A DNA stretch of 64,000 nucleotides. Source: Novosphingobium resinovorum (GTDB lineage: Bacteria; Pseudomonadota; Alphaproteobacteria; Sphingomonadales; Sphingomonadaceae). Of the stretch, positions 45,973-54,762 are shown one piece after another (the first letter of the stretch is position 1; every line of letters starts with the position of its first letter). Below the pieces are notes generated by a model, which worked only from the letters and a program-made list of their open reading frames with translations, did not search any database and was not told the DNA's origin. Where the stretch lies: positions 1 through 64,000 of the forward strand of contig NZ_BSFC01000003.1 in NCBI RefSeq assembly GCF_027922145.1, in the 5' to 3' direction. A program made the translations under genes and the position numbers.

Positions 45973-48297
45973 TCAGGCCATCACTCCCACATCTCCATAA
46001 AGCGTCGTCCTCTGCCGCAGCTTGCGTCCGACGCTCTCCGCCGCCGCGCGCATGTCGGAAACCTCAGCCAGTTGCCCGTGCGAGGCTCCGGCCGCGCGGC
46101 TGATGCTCTCGTCCATCAGCACTCCGCCAAGGTCGTTGGCGCCTGCCGCCAGCACCGCCGCCGCCCCGTCCATGCCCAGCTTGACCCATGAGACCTGTAT
46201 CGAATCGATCGCCCCGTGCAGCGCCAACCGGGCGACCGCATGCATCATCACTGCCTCACGCCAGGTCGGCCCCTTGCGACACTGGCCCTTGCGGTAGAAC
46301 GGCGCCTCCATGTGGACGAGCGGCAGCGGCACGAACTCGGTGATACCGCCGGTGTCGAGTTGCAGATTGCGCAAAGCCAGCAAATGCCGCGCCCAGTGCA
46401 GCGGGCTTTCGAGGTGTCCGAACATGATCGTCGATGTGGTCGGCAGCCCCACCCGATGCGCCGAACCGACCACATCGAGCCATTCGGCGGTCGTCAGCTT
46501 GTCCGGGCAGATCTTCTCGCGAATATCGTCGCACAGGATTTCCGCCGCCGTACCGGGGAGCGAACCCAGCCCCGCATCGCGCAGCATGGACAGATAATCC
46601 GAGACCGGCATCCCCAGCGTGCGGGCACCCTGGCTGACCTCCAGCGGCGAGAAGGCATGGACGTGCAGGTCCGGGCACGCATCTTTCACCGCGCGCAGGA
46701 TCGAGAGGTAGGTCTCGCCAGTGTAGCGCGGGTGGATGCCGCCCTGCAGGCAAACTTCGGTCGCCCCGCGCGCCACCGCCTCACGGGCGCGGCCGGCGAT
46801 CTCCTCGAGGTCGAGGTCGTAGGGCTTGTCACGATAGCCCGCCTTGCTGCTGGTCTTCGAAAAGGCGCAGAACGAACAGGCATGCGTGCAGATGTTAGTG
46901 TAGTTGATGTTGCGGTTGACGACGTACGTGACGACGTCGCCGCGCACCTCGGCCCGCAAGGCGTCCGCCGCCTCCACCACCGCCTGCGCAGCACTGCCCC
47001 GAGCCGCGAACAGCGCGGCGATCTCTTCCTCGCCGAGCGCAAAGCCGCTTGCCGCGCGATCGAGTATCCGGTGCAGCCGCGCCGCCACCGGGCCGTCGTG
47101 CCGCATGCCAAGCGGCGCGTGCACTGTCCCCGGCGCGCGGTCCGTGATGCCGGGACTCCAGCGGCTGTCGCGCCCCAGTCCATCGGCATCGGCAAGTCGC
47201 AGGACTGCAGATCGGATCGCCGGATCGAGCCAGCCTTCCGCCTCAACGAAGCGCGGATAGATCGTCAGCCGCTCTACCAGCGGCAGCCCGGCCCGGGCGC
47301 AGACCGCCTCAAGCCGCGCGATTTCGGGCCAGGGCGCCTCGGGGTTCACGTGATCGAGCGTCACCGGGGAGATGCCCCCCCAGTCGTCGATGCCTGCGTC
47401 GATCAGTTCGACGAGGCGCTCATCATTGAGGTTCGGCGGTGCCTGCACCGACACTTTGTCCGGCAGCACGATCCGCGCGGCGGCGATGGTGCGCAGGAAG
47501 TCCGCTTCGCTCGCCTCGATAGCGCCGGACATCTTCGTGCCGGGCTTCGGGCAGAAATTCTGGACGATGACTTCCTGCAGGTGCCCATGCTCTTCGTACA
47601 GATCGCGCAGGGCGATCAGCGCCTCGATCCGCTCGCGCGGGGTCTCGCCGATGCCGATGAGGACGCCGCTCGTGGTCGGCACCCGCGCCCGCCCTGCCGC
47701 CGCCAGCGACGCGAGACGAACCGCGGGGACCTTGTCCGGCGATCCATGATGGCACATGCCCTTGTCGAGCAGGCGCTCGGACGTACTCTCCAGCATCAGC
47801 CCGACCGATGCCGCGACCGGGCGCAGCATCCGCCAGTCGGCCTCCTCCAGAACCCCGGCATTGATATGCGGAAGCAGGCCCGTCTCTTCCAGAACCCGCT
47901 GCGCACAGTGGCGCACGTAGTCGATGGTGCGCGTGAAGCCGCGCTCCTCCAGCCACTCGCGCGCGGCTGAATAACGCCGCTCAGGCGCGTCGCCGAGCGT
48001 GAACAGCGCTTCCTTGCAGCCCGCCGCGAGCCCGGCCCGCGCGATGTCCAGCACCTCTTCCTCGGTCAGATAAGGGGCATGCAGCCGGGAGGGCGTCGTC
48101 GCGAAGGTGCAGTAGTGGCATACGTCGGCGCAGAGCCGGGTCAGCGGGATGAAGACCTTGCGCGAATAGGTCATCCGTGCCGGTGTCAGCGCTCCGAAGC
48201 GGGTGTCGCGCCGCATCCGTGCCTCGGCGAGAACATCGTCCAGTGGCGCGGTGAGGAGACGGGTTATCAGTGCTTCGTCGTCGCGTGCCATGGTCAT
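45973..48297 (-). CDS. fbiC: FO synthase, CofG-CofH fusion
   Basis: A 774-residue double radical-SAM enzyme that builds the F420 chromophore FO from tyrosine and the flavin precursor 5-amino-6-ribitylaminouracil. The N-terminal CofG half has CADVCHYC (Cys56, 60, 63), and the C-terminal CofH half has CTHACSFC (Cys470, 474, 477), each a CX3CX2C cluster. The fused form is as in Actinobacteria; Archaea and cyanobacteria often have two proteins. The start at 48297 overlaps the cofD stop (ATGA); 48291 is an alternative. Last gene of the cofE-cofD-fbiC operon. Confidence 0.95.
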   Translation of the reverse strand: MTMARDDEALITRLLTAPLDDVLAEARMRRDTRFGALTPARMTYSRKVFIPLTRLCADVCHYCTFATTPSRLHAPYLTEEEVLDIARAGLAAGCKEALFTLGDAPERRYSAAREWLEERGFTRTIDYVRHCAQRVLEETGLLPHINAGVLEEADWRMLRPVAASVGLMLESTSERLLDKGMCHHGSPDKVPAVRLASLAAAGRARVPTTSGVLIGIGETPRERIEALIALRDLYEEHGHLQEVIVQNFCPKPGTKMSGAIEASEADFLRTIAAARIVLPDKVSVQAPPNLNDERLVELIDAGIDDWGGISPVTLDHVNPEAPWPEIARLEAVCARAGLPLVERLTIYPRFVEAEGWLDPAIRSAVLRLADADGLGRDSRWSPGITDRAPGTVHAPLGMRHDGPVAARLHRILDRAASGFALGEEEIAALFAARGSAAQAVVEAADALRAEVRGDVVTYVVNRNINYTNICTHACSFCAFSKTSSKAGYRDKPYDLDLEEIAGRAREAVARGATEVCLQGGIHPRYTGETYLSILRAVKDACPDLHVHAFSPLEVSQGARTLGMPVSDYLSMLRDAGLGSLPGTAAEILCDDIREKICPDKLTTAEWLDVVGSAHRVGLPTTSTIMFGHLESPLHWARHLLALRNLQLDTGGITEFVPLPLVHMEAPFYRKGQCRKGPTWREAVMMHAVARLALHGAIDSIQVSWVKLGMDGAAAVLAAGANDLGGVLMDESISRAAGASHGQLAEVSDMRAAAESVGRKLRQRTTLYGDVGVMA

Positions 48298-49259
48298 CCT
48301 GTTTCGATACCGGCTGCGATCAGTGCTTCGCGCGCAAGCCTCTCCCGGTCACCGGCGTGGCACATGACTGTTGGGCAAACGGTGACCGAAAGGCCCCTCT
48401 CCCGCAAGCCCCCCGCATCGGCGGCATCGGCCTCGTCGATCACCAGATGGTCGAGAAGATCGCCCCGGTGATTGGAGTAGTGATCGGCGATCGAGACGTT
48501 GGAAACGGGCCTGCCCAGTTCTCCCAACAACTTGCCGAGCGGTCCCTTGATCGACGCGCCGCCGACCAGCGGCGATACCGCCACCACAGGAACTCGCCGC
48601 CGCACTAGTGCCTCGCGCACACCTTCGAGACTGAGGATCGGATCGACGCTGAGGTACGGATTCGAGGGGCAAATGACGATGGCGGCAAGGTCGTCGCGGG
48701 CCAGTGCCTCGGCGAATGCGGGCGATGGCGCAGCACCGGGAACGCCGTCGAACCGCACGCCGGTGGCCACCGGCCGGCACTGCTCGGCGACGAAATAGCG
48801 CTGGAAGTCCAGCCACCCCTGCGCAGTGCCGACTTGGGTGCGCACGGGGGCATCGCTCATGGGAACTATCGCGTGCGCGATACCGAGTTCGCGCGTCAGC
48901 CGCGTGGTCACCTGCGACAAGGTATCGCCGGCGCGCAGCCGCCAGGACCGGGCGATGTGCATCCCCATGTCGCGATCGCCGAGGTTGAACCAGTCCGCCT
49001 CGCCCAGCGCGCGCAGCATGGCCATGGCCTGCCATGTCTCGTCCTTCACGCCCCAGCCGCGCACCGTGTCGTTGAGCCCCGCGAGTGCGTAAGTTACCGA
49101 ATCGATGTCCGGGCAGATCGTCAGGCCAAGGTGCTCGAAGTCGTCCCCCGTATTGACCACGATGGTGAGGTCTTTCGGCGCGAGCACTGCCGCCAGCCCC
49201 GCCGCCAGCTTAGCCCCGCCGACACCGCCGCTGAGAGCGAGTACGTGCTTGCCCGTCAT
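48294..49259 (-). CDS. cofD: 2-phospho-L-lactate (or analogue) transferase, F420 pathway
   Basis: A 321-residue enzyme that joins the activated phospho-acid from CofC to FO, giving F420-0 or its dehydro form. The N-terminus has LSGGVGGAKLAAGLA (nucleotide-diphosphate binding); NTGDDFEHLGLTICPDIDS and the internal SNPYLSVDPIL are strongly conserved in CofD/FbiA. Length is typical. It overlaps both neighbours by four bases, so cofE, cofD and fbiC are translationally coupled. Confidence 0.95.
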   Translation of the reverse strand: MTGKHVLALSGGVGGAKLAAGLAAVLAPKDLTIVVNTGDDFEHLGLTICPDIDSVTYALAGLNDTVRGWGVKDETWQAMAMLRALGEADWFNLGDRDMGMHIARSWRLRAGDTLSQVTTRLTRELGIAHAIVPMSDAPVRTQVGTAQGWLDFQRYFVAEQCRPVATGVRFDGVPGAAPSPAFAEALARDDLAAIVICPSNPYLSVDPILSLEGVREALVRRRVPVVAVSPLVGGASIKGPLGKLLGELGRPVSNVSIADHYSNHRGDLLDHLVIDEADAADAGGLRERGLSVTVCPTVMCHAGDRERLAREALIAAGIETG

Positions 49260-50038
49260 CGAAACATGTCCTGTTCCACTGGACGCAGGCCGCTCACCGC
49301 ACCCGGTCCGTCATCCTCGCAGGTCCAGCGGCCTGCGCCCCGCACGATGGCGACCGGCGTGCCTTCGTCCCCCTCGCCCATGACCAACGTCGCCATAGCT
49401 GCGATCGAGTCCGCCACGGCAATCACCGTTGCCTGCAGCGTACGGCCGTAGAGATCGACGCCGCGCCCTCGGCGGTCCTCCAGCACGGCAAGCCCCGCGC
49501 AGCCGATCGCGGTGCCCACCGTGCCAATGCGCCATGCGCGGCCCATGGAGTCGGCGATCACCACCGCCACCCGCACGCCGCTGGCCTCGGCCAGTTCCGC
49601 GCGCAGGCGCCGCGCAGACGCATCTGGCTCGCACGGCCAGAGCAGCACCGTGCCCGCATCTCCACCGGAGACATTGCTGGCGTCGATCCCGGCATTGGCA
49701 AGCACATGGCCGGTGCGATGCCGGGCGATGATCGCGGCCGGATGCGGACGCATGATCTCGGCGCTCTCGTCCAGGATCGCCTGCGCCATGGCAGGATCGC
49801 GCCCGGTCCGCTCCGCTAGAGCCCGCGCCTCCTCTCCCGGCGTCAGCGCCGCAAGGTCGATTGAACGCCCTTCGATCTTGGAGACGATCTTCTGCGCAAC
49901 CACGCAGATATCGCCATCGCGTAAGCCGTCACCCTGGGCCACGAGCGCGGTGCAAATCGCTTGCGCAATAGACTGCCCCGCGGCGAACATGGGCAATCCG
50001 GCAAGCGGTCGTACTGTAAGTTCTCGAAGAGCGTTCAT
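49256..50038 (-). CDS. cofE: F420-0:gamma-glutamyl ligase, stand-alone
   Basis: A 260-residue GTP-dependent ligase that adds the glutamate tail to F420-0. Family regions: DGLRDGDICVVAQKIVSKIEGR near residue 35-56, the ARHRTGHVLANAGIDASN stretch near 105-120, and ADSMGRAWRIGTVGTAIGCAG. The length fits archaeal CofE. The FMN-binding C-terminal domain found in mycobacterial FbiB, which reduces dehydro-F420-0, is missing, and no separate gene for it is in the window. First gene of the leftward F420 operon. Confidence 0.93.
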   Translation of the reverse strand: MNALRELTVRPLAGLPMFAAGQSIAQAICTALVAQGDGLRDGDICVVAQKIVSKIEGRSIDLAALTPGEEARALAERTGRDPAMAQAILDESAEIMRPHPAAIIARHRTGHVLANAGIDASNVSGGDAGTVLLWPCEPDASARRLRAELAEASGVRVAVVIADSMGRAWRIGTVGTAIGCAGLAVLEDRRGRGVDLYGRTLQATVIAVADSIAAMATLVMGEGDEGTPVAIVRGAGRWTCEDDGPGAVSGLRPVEQDMFR

Positions 50039-50120
50039 CCTGTTCTCCCGAACGACACCTTAGGTCCGCCCCCGACAACGACAATCCAAGGGCGCGAAAC
50101 TTCGCGGGAGAGATACAAGC

Positions 50121-50771
50121 ATGGCAAGCATCGCAGTCATCGGCGGCACGGGAGCCCTCGGCAAAGGTATTGCGCGCAGGCTCGTCGCGGCCGGTCACGC
50201 GGTGACGATCGGCTCCCGCTCCGCCGAAAAAGCGCAAGCAACCGCCGAGGAGCTGGGCGCGGCGGGCCATGCCGCCAACGCCGATGCGGCGGAAGGCAAA
50301 GACGTGGTGATCGTGACGGTGCCGCACGGCTCACAGGGCGATACCCTTGCGCAGATCCGCGACCGGATAGGAGATGCGGTGGTCGTGGATACGACCGTTC
50401 CGCTCGTTCCGCCCAAGGTCATGCGCGTGCAGCTTCCCGTCGAGGGCAGCGCCGCCGCGCAGGCCCGGGCGCATCTTGGCCCCGAGGCACGGCTGGTGAC
50501 GGCGTTCCACAACGTCTCGGCGCATCACCTCGATTCCGACCATGCGATCGACTGCGACGTGCTGGTCTTTTCCGACGACGTCGCCGCGCGCCAGACGGTG
50601 GTGGACTTGTGCCCCGGCATGGGCCTGCGCGGCCTTTCGGGCGGAGCGCTCGCCAACTCGGCGGCGGCGGAAGCGCTGACCTCGATCCTCATCTACATGA
50701 ACAAGACCTACAAGGCCGACGGCGCGGGTATCCGCTTCACCAATCTGGCCGAAGCGCCCGCGATCCCATGA
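50121..50771 (+). CDS. npdG: NADPH-dependent F420 reductase
   Basis: A 216-residue Rossmann protein that moves hydride between NADPH and F420. It has VIGGTGALGKGIARRL at the N-terminus and GSRSAEKA, where the arginine/serine suit NADPH. VTAFHNVSAHHLD is characteristic of the Fno/NpdG family. It would supply F420H2 to the luciferase-like enzyme downstream. It is divergent from cofE across 82 bases, and its stop overlaps cofC. Confidence 0.9.
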   Translation: MASIAVIGGTGALGKGIARRLVAAGHAVTIGSRSAEKAQATAEELGAAGHAANADAAEGKDVVIVTVPHGSQGDTLAQIRDRIGDAVVVDTTVPLVPPKVMRVQLPVEGSAAAQARAHLGPEARLVTAFHNVSAHHLDSDHAIDCDVLVFSDDVAARQTVVDLCPGMGLRGLSGGALANSAAAEALTSILIYMNKTYKADGAGIRFTNLAEAPAIP

Positions 50772-51346
50772 CCGTCTGGGCGCTCATCCCGGTCAAGGCA
50801 CGAGGACGCGGCAAGACCCGCCTCGCCCCCGCGCTGCCCCCTCATGAGCGTGACAGGCTGGTCGAAGCGATGCTGTCGCGCGTGATCGAGGCGGCAGCGG
50901 GCGCGGTGGACCGTACGATCCTGCTGGGACCACCACGCGGCGCGTTGCCCTTCATCTTCGACGATGGTGACGGACTCAACGCGGCGCTGGAAAACGCGCT
51001 GGCAATCCTGTCGCGAGGTGCTCCGCCCGATCGACTGATCGTCGTCGCGGGAGACCTGCCGCGCCTTGATGCACAGGACCTGCGCCAGCTTGCCGCCCTG
51101 CCCGCCTGCACCCTCGGCATCGCCACCGATCGCCACGGCACCGGCACCAATGCGCTCTCGCTACCCTTGCCCAAAGCGGCAGACTTTCGCTTCCAGTACG
51201 GCACCGGCAGTGCCGAACTTCACCGCGCGGCTGCGGAAACGCTCGGTCTGAACGCCGTGACGATCACCACGCCGGGTCTCGCAAATGATATAGACGAGCC
51301 CGCCGACCTGGCCGATGCTGCACACCTGTTCGCTTTGACGAACTGA
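50768..51346 (+). CDS. cofC: Phospholactate (PEP/3-PG) guanylyltransferase, F420 pathway
   Basis: A 192-residue nucleotidyltransferase: VWALIPVKARGRGKTRLAP is the nucleotide-binding start and VVAGDLPRLD, followed by GTNALSLP and the FQYGTGS region, matches the CofC/FbiD family. It activates a three-carbon phospho-acid with GTP for CofD; 2-phospholactate, PEP and 3-phosphoglycerate are all known substrates in the family, and the sequence alone does not tell which here. The ATG overlaps the npdG stop (ATGA). Confidence 0.92.
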   Translation: MTVWALIPVKARGRGKTRLAPALPPHERDRLVEAMLSRVIEAAAGAVDRTILLGPPRGALPFIFDDGDGLNAALENALAILSRGAPPDRLIVVAGDLPRLDAQDLRQLAALPACTLGIATDRHGTGTNALSLPLPKAADFRFQYGTGSAELHRAAAETLGLNAVTITTPGLANDIDEPADLADAAHLFALTN

Positions 51347-51384
51347 CCAGAGGCCGCACACGGCCCCGTAAAGCGGAGAGGCGA

Positions 51385-52242
51385 GTGCAGGCAAGCGACA
51401 TCGACCTGACCGGGCAAGTGGCCTTCGTGACTGGCGGCGGCGGCGGCATCGGCCGCTCGATCGCGCTGTGCATGGCCGACATGGGCGCCGACGTGGCGAT
51501 CATAGAGGCGATCCCGGAACGCTGCGCGCAAGTCACCGCGATGATCGAGGCGCGTGGCCGCAAGGCGCTGTGCATCCCCGGCAACGTCATGGACGTCGAG
51601 GCCCTGCAAGGCGCGATCGCGCGCACGGCGGACACTTTCGGACGGCTCGACGTGCTGGTGAACAACGCGGGCGGCGTGACCCGACGCGGATTCCTCGACC
51701 TCACTGAGAAGAACTGGCGTCGGCACATCGACCTCAACCTTGTCAGCAATCTCGCCGCGACACAGGCGGCGGTGCCGGTGATGATCGCAGGCGGGCGCGG
51801 CGGCGCGATCGTCAACGTCACCAGTATCGAGGCGAGCCGGGCTGCGCCGGGCTATGCCGTCTATGCCGCGTGCAAGGCAGGGATCAACAACCTCACCCGC
51901 ACTCTCGCGCTCGAATTCGCCGAGCACGGCATCCGCGTGAACACCATCGCGCCCGACTACACGGTGACGCCCGGCACGCGCGGCCAGTTCACCGGCCCGG
52001 TGGACGAGGCGGCGTGGTTCCAGCCCAGCCCCGCGCAAGTCGAAAGCGCCCGCAAGCGCATTCCTGCGGGCCGCCCCGGGATCGACGAGGAATGCGGCCG
52101 CGTGGCGGTGTTCCTCGCCTCCCCGATGGCCAGCTACGTGACCGGCACCGTGATCCCGGTAGACGGAGGCTCGTGGGCCTCGGGCGGATGGGCGCGCGAC
52201 CGTAACGAGGTCTGGATTCTGCCGCCTGAAGTCACCGAGTAA
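51385..52242 (+). CDS. SDR-family oxidoreductase 4, in the F420 cluster
   Basis: A 285-residue classical SDR. It has TGGGGGIG for nucleotide binding, NNAGG, an active-site serine in NVTSIEAS and YAACK. A longer C-terminal loop before the end (PVDEAAWFQPSPAQVESARK) may shape the substrate site. The start is GTG 51385, after GCGGAGAG. It follows cofC by 38 bases and precedes the luciferase-like gene, so it probably works on the same compound. Confidence 0.85.
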   Translation: MQASDIDLTGQVAFVTGGGGGIGRSIALCMADMGADVAIIEAIPERCAQVTAMIEARGRKALCIPGNVMDVEALQGAIARTADTFGRLDVLVNNAGGVTRRGFLDLTEKNWRRHIDLNLVSNLAATQAAVPVMIAGGRGGAIVNVTSIEASRAAPGYAVYAACKAGINNLTRTLALEFAEHGIRVNTIAPDYTVTPGTRGQFTGPVDEAAWFQPSPAQVESARKRIPAGRPGIDEECGRVAVFLASPMASYVTGTVIPVDGGSWASGGWARDRNEVWILPPEVTE

Positions 52243-52259
52243 ACCATGCCCACTTTCAT

Positions 52260-52335
52260 CGTCATTGCGAGCGCAGCGAAGCAATCCAGCGATGCGCAAA
52301 CCGCCCTGGGTTGCTTCGCTCCGCTCGCAATGACG
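52260..52335. repeat. REP-like palindrome, family A copy 5, diverged
   Basis: A 76-bp inverted repeat with family A arms, but with base changes in the inner arms (CCCTGGGTTGC, CTCCGCTCG). It is the only copy between two co-directional genes (SDR 4 and the LLM gene). Confidence 0.88.
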
Positions 52336-52361
52336 AACCCGGTTCATGAAACGAGAGAGCG

Positions 52362-53282
52362 ATGACCTTCACCCTCAGCACCAGCCTGCCCTTCGACCAC
52401 ATCGACAAGCCGCAGGAATGGGGCACCATGGAAGCGCTGCACCAGATCGCGAAGGCGGTCGAGGCTGCGGGCTTTTACGCGGGCACCGTCACTGACCATC
52501 CGGTGCCCTCTTCGCGCTGGCTCGACAATGGCGGGCATTATGCGCAGGACCCCTTCGTCATGCTTTCGATGCTGGGCGCCGCCACGACCACGCTGCGGCT
52601 GCAGACCAACATCCTGGTCCTGCCCTATCGCAACCCGTTCATCACCGCGCGCGCCGTATCGAGCCTCGACCACTTTACCGGCGGGCGCGTGATCCTCGGC
52701 CTTGGCGCGGGGTACATGAAGGCGGAGTACAAGGCGCTGGGCGTCGATTTCGACAGTCGCAACGATATCATGGACGAATACATGAAGGCCATGAAGCTCG
52801 CCTGGACCGGCGAGGACTTCACCTTCGAGGGCAATGGCTTCACCGCGCTCGGCAACCGTGTGCTGCCGACCCCGGCGCAAACCCCGCATCCGCCGCTGCT
52901 GGTGGGCGGCAATTCCAAGCGCGCGCTGCGCCGGGCGGTGGAACTGGGCGATGCCTGGCACCCGTTCTTCGTGCCCAAGGCGGTGACCGATACCGCCCGC
53001 ACCGCCAATCTCGAAGGCGACGAGGACATCCTGGAAGCCATCGCCTACATGGCCACGCATTGCGAGAAAGTCGGCCGCGAGACTCCGCCCAAGGTCATCG
53101 CATCCTCGACTTATTCGGTGAAAGGGGGCTGGAACGCGCAGGAAGCGCTGGACCATTTCGCCAACCTCAAGTCGCTCGGCGTCGATGGTTCCGGCGCGAC
53201 GATCTACACCGAGACGCGAGCCGAGTATCTGGAACAGGCCCAGAAGTTCGGGGAAGAGGTGATCGCGAAGATCGATTTCTGA
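52362..53282 (+). CDS. LLM-class F420-dependent oxidoreductase
   Basis: A 306-residue luciferase-like barrel protein. Features are AAGFYAGTVTDHPVPSSRW at the F420 end, LQTNILVLPYRNPF, SLDHFTGGRVILGLGAGY (the luciferase-family glycine region) and PPLLVGGNSKRALRRA. Such proteins use F420H2 or F420, sometimes FMN, to reduce or oxidise organic compounds. Its place directly beside a full F420 pathway favours F420. The substrate is unknown. Confidence 0.85.
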   Translation: MTFTLSTSLPFDHIDKPQEWGTMEALHQIAKAVEAAGFYAGTVTDHPVPSSRWLDNGGHYAQDPFVMLSMLGAATTTLRLQTNILVLPYRNPFITARAVSSLDHFTGGRVILGLGAGYMKAEYKALGVDFDSRNDIMDEYMKAMKLAWTGEDFTFEGNGFTALGNRVLPTPAQTPHPPLLVGGNSKRALRRAVELGDAWHPFFVPKAVTDTARTANLEGDEDILEAIAYMATHCEKVGRETPPKVIASSTYSVKGGWNAQEALDHFANLKSLGVDGSGATIYTETRAEYLEQAQKFGEEVIAKIDF

Positions 53283-53300
53283 CGCTCTGGCCGCGCCAAG

Positions 53301-53381
53301 GCCCACCCCGCTGCGACTAGCTTCGCCTAAGGCTCAGCAAGTCTCGCTCCCCTCCCGCTTGCGGGAGGGGTTGGGGGTGGG
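53301..53381. repeat. Inverted repeat, family B copy 3
   Basis: Begins GCCCACCCCG and ends GGGGGTGGG, with CCCCTCCCGC/GCGGGAGGGG as the inner hairpin; shorter than the copy at 25536. It lies between the convergent LLM and thiE genes. Confidence 0.75.
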
Positions 53382-53390
53382 TTCAGGCGC

Positions 53391-54038
53391 TCAGCCCTGC
53401 ACCGCCGCCAGTGCTTCGTGAAACGCGCGGACCGCCGCTTCCTCGTCGCCGTTCCAGACTGCGCCCGAAACCGCAAGGAAGTCCGCGCCCGCCCGCACGA
53501 GGTCACCGCAGTTTTCCGGAGTAATCCCACCGATGGCGACGCACGGAATCTCGAAGATCGACTGCCACCATTCCAACAGGTCGAGACCAGCGATATGCTT
53601 GGTCACCTTCGTCGTGGTGGGGAAGAACGCACCGAACGCCACGTAGTCGGCGCCGTTCTCGCCCGCTTCCATGGCGAGGTGACGGCTGGCATTACAGGTC
53701 ACGCCAATCTGCGCATCGCGGCCGAGCGCCTGACGTGCCTCCTCGACGCTGCCGTCCTCCTGCCCGAGATGCACGCCGTCCGCGCCGAGGCGCTTGGCAA
53801 GGCCGATCGAGTCGTTGACGATGAACGCGACCTCGCGGTCCGCGCAGATCTTCTGCAGCGGCTCGGCCAGACGCGCAGCCTCATGCTGGTCCACGTCCTT
53901 GACGCGGAACTGGAAGGCCGCGACTTCGCCTGCGTCGAGCGCGCGGGCCAGACGGTCGGGGAAGGCCCCGCCGGCGTCGAGCGACGAGATCAGATAGAGC
54001 TGCGTGGATGCGCGCGGAATGTCGGCTTCGTCTTTCAT
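53391..54038 (-). CDS. thiE: Thiamine-phosphate synthase
   Basis: A 215-residue barrel enzyme joining HMP-PP and thiazole phosphate. AFQFRVKD, NDSIGLAKRLGADGVHLGQ (the family signature), GVTCNAS, GAFFPTTTK and AIGGITPENC are all recognisable. No TPP riboswitch or other thiamine gene lies close. It overlaps the upstream non-coding space of the divergent lipoprotein gene. Confidence 0.92.
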   Translation of the reverse strand: MKDEADIPRASTQLYLISSLDAGGAFPDRLARALDAGEVAAFQFRVKDVDQHEAARLAEPLQKICADREVAFIVNDSIGLAKRLGADGVHLGQEDGSVEEARQALGRDAQIGVTCNASRHLAMEAGENGADYVAFGAFFPTTTKVTKHIAGLDLLEWWQSIFEIPCVAIGGITPENCGDLVRAGADFLAVSGAVWNGDEEAAVRAFHEALAAVQG

Positions 54039-54133
54039 GCGGGTGCTCTAGCCGCGCCGCGCCTCAACGCCAAGCGTTCCGAACACGCGGCGTTCGGGAA
54101 CCGTTCAGGCGCCCGGGTGTTGCATCGCGCGCC

Positions 54134-54703
54134 ATGAGGATACCGATAGCGCTCGCCCTGACCGGAGCCGCCCTTGCCGGCTGCACCGTCATACCCCCGG
54201 CCGATCCGGCCCGGATGCAACCATATCCACCCGCCTATCCGCAGGCGAGCGCTCCTCCGCCTCCCGCAGCGCCGCCGCCGTCAGCCCCTCCGGCCGCGAG
54301 CTATCCCGGCCCGGCAGTTACGCCGCCCTATACTCCCGCCCAGAGCTATCCCCCGCCGTCGGAACTGCCGGTCGCGACTCCCGAGCCCTCGCTGACTTAC
54401 GCCGCGCTCGGCCAGACGGTAACCGTAGGCGGCCCGCGCATCACCCCGCTGGCGGTGCTGGAGGACAGCCGGTGCCCGATGAATGCGCGCTGCGTCTGGG
54501 GCGGGCAGGTCCGTCTGCGCGTACGCATCGACAGCGGGCGCGGCGGCGAGGTGGAAGTGACCTCGGGCAAGCCGGTGACGGTCGCCGACGGCACGCTCGA
54601 ACTCGTCGAGGTCCAGCCGGACAAGGTCGCGGGCGGTGACAACCACGGCACCGTCGCGCAGTCGGCCTATCGCTTCGGCTTCCGCTTCATGGGCGGCTAC
54701 TGA
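54134..54703 (+). CDS. Proline-rich lipoprotein, unknown function
   Basis: A 189-residue exported lipoprotein: the signal sequence ends in the lipobox LAGC (Cys17). Residues about 25-85 are a Pro/Ala/Tyr-rich low-complexity linker; the C-terminal domain (about 90-189) is beta-rich with two cysteines (SRCPMNARCVWGG), probably a disulfide. No enzyme family is recognised. The start at 54134 is fixed by the lipobox. A hairpin terminator follows. Confidence 0.75.
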   Translation: MRIPIALALTGAALAGCTVIPPADPARMQPYPPAYPQASAPPPPAAPPPSAPPAASYPGPAVTPPYTPAQSYPPPSELPVATPEPSLTYAALGQTVTVGGPRITPLAVLEDSRCPMNARCVWGGQVRLRVRIDSGRGGEVEVTSGKPVTVADGTLELVEVQPDKVAGGDNHGTVAQSAYRFGFRFMGGY

Positions 54704-54710
54704 GCCCACG

Positions 54711-54740
54711 AAAAAGGCGGCGCCCTTTCGAGCGCCGCCT
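54711..54740 (-). terminator. Terminator shared by the lipoprotein and aldolase genes
   Basis: GGCGGCG (54716-54722) and CGCCGCC (54733-54739) form a stem. Read leftward it is followed by TTTTT, so it mainly ends the aldolase transcript; read rightward it has only a weak T-tract. Confidence 0.85.
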
Positions 54741-54762
54741 CTTCCTGTCCGGTCCCGAAGGA

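Noticed and set aside
54039..54133. TPP riboswitch before thiE
   Set aside because: I find no THI-box pattern, and the space is shared with a divergent lipoprotein gene.
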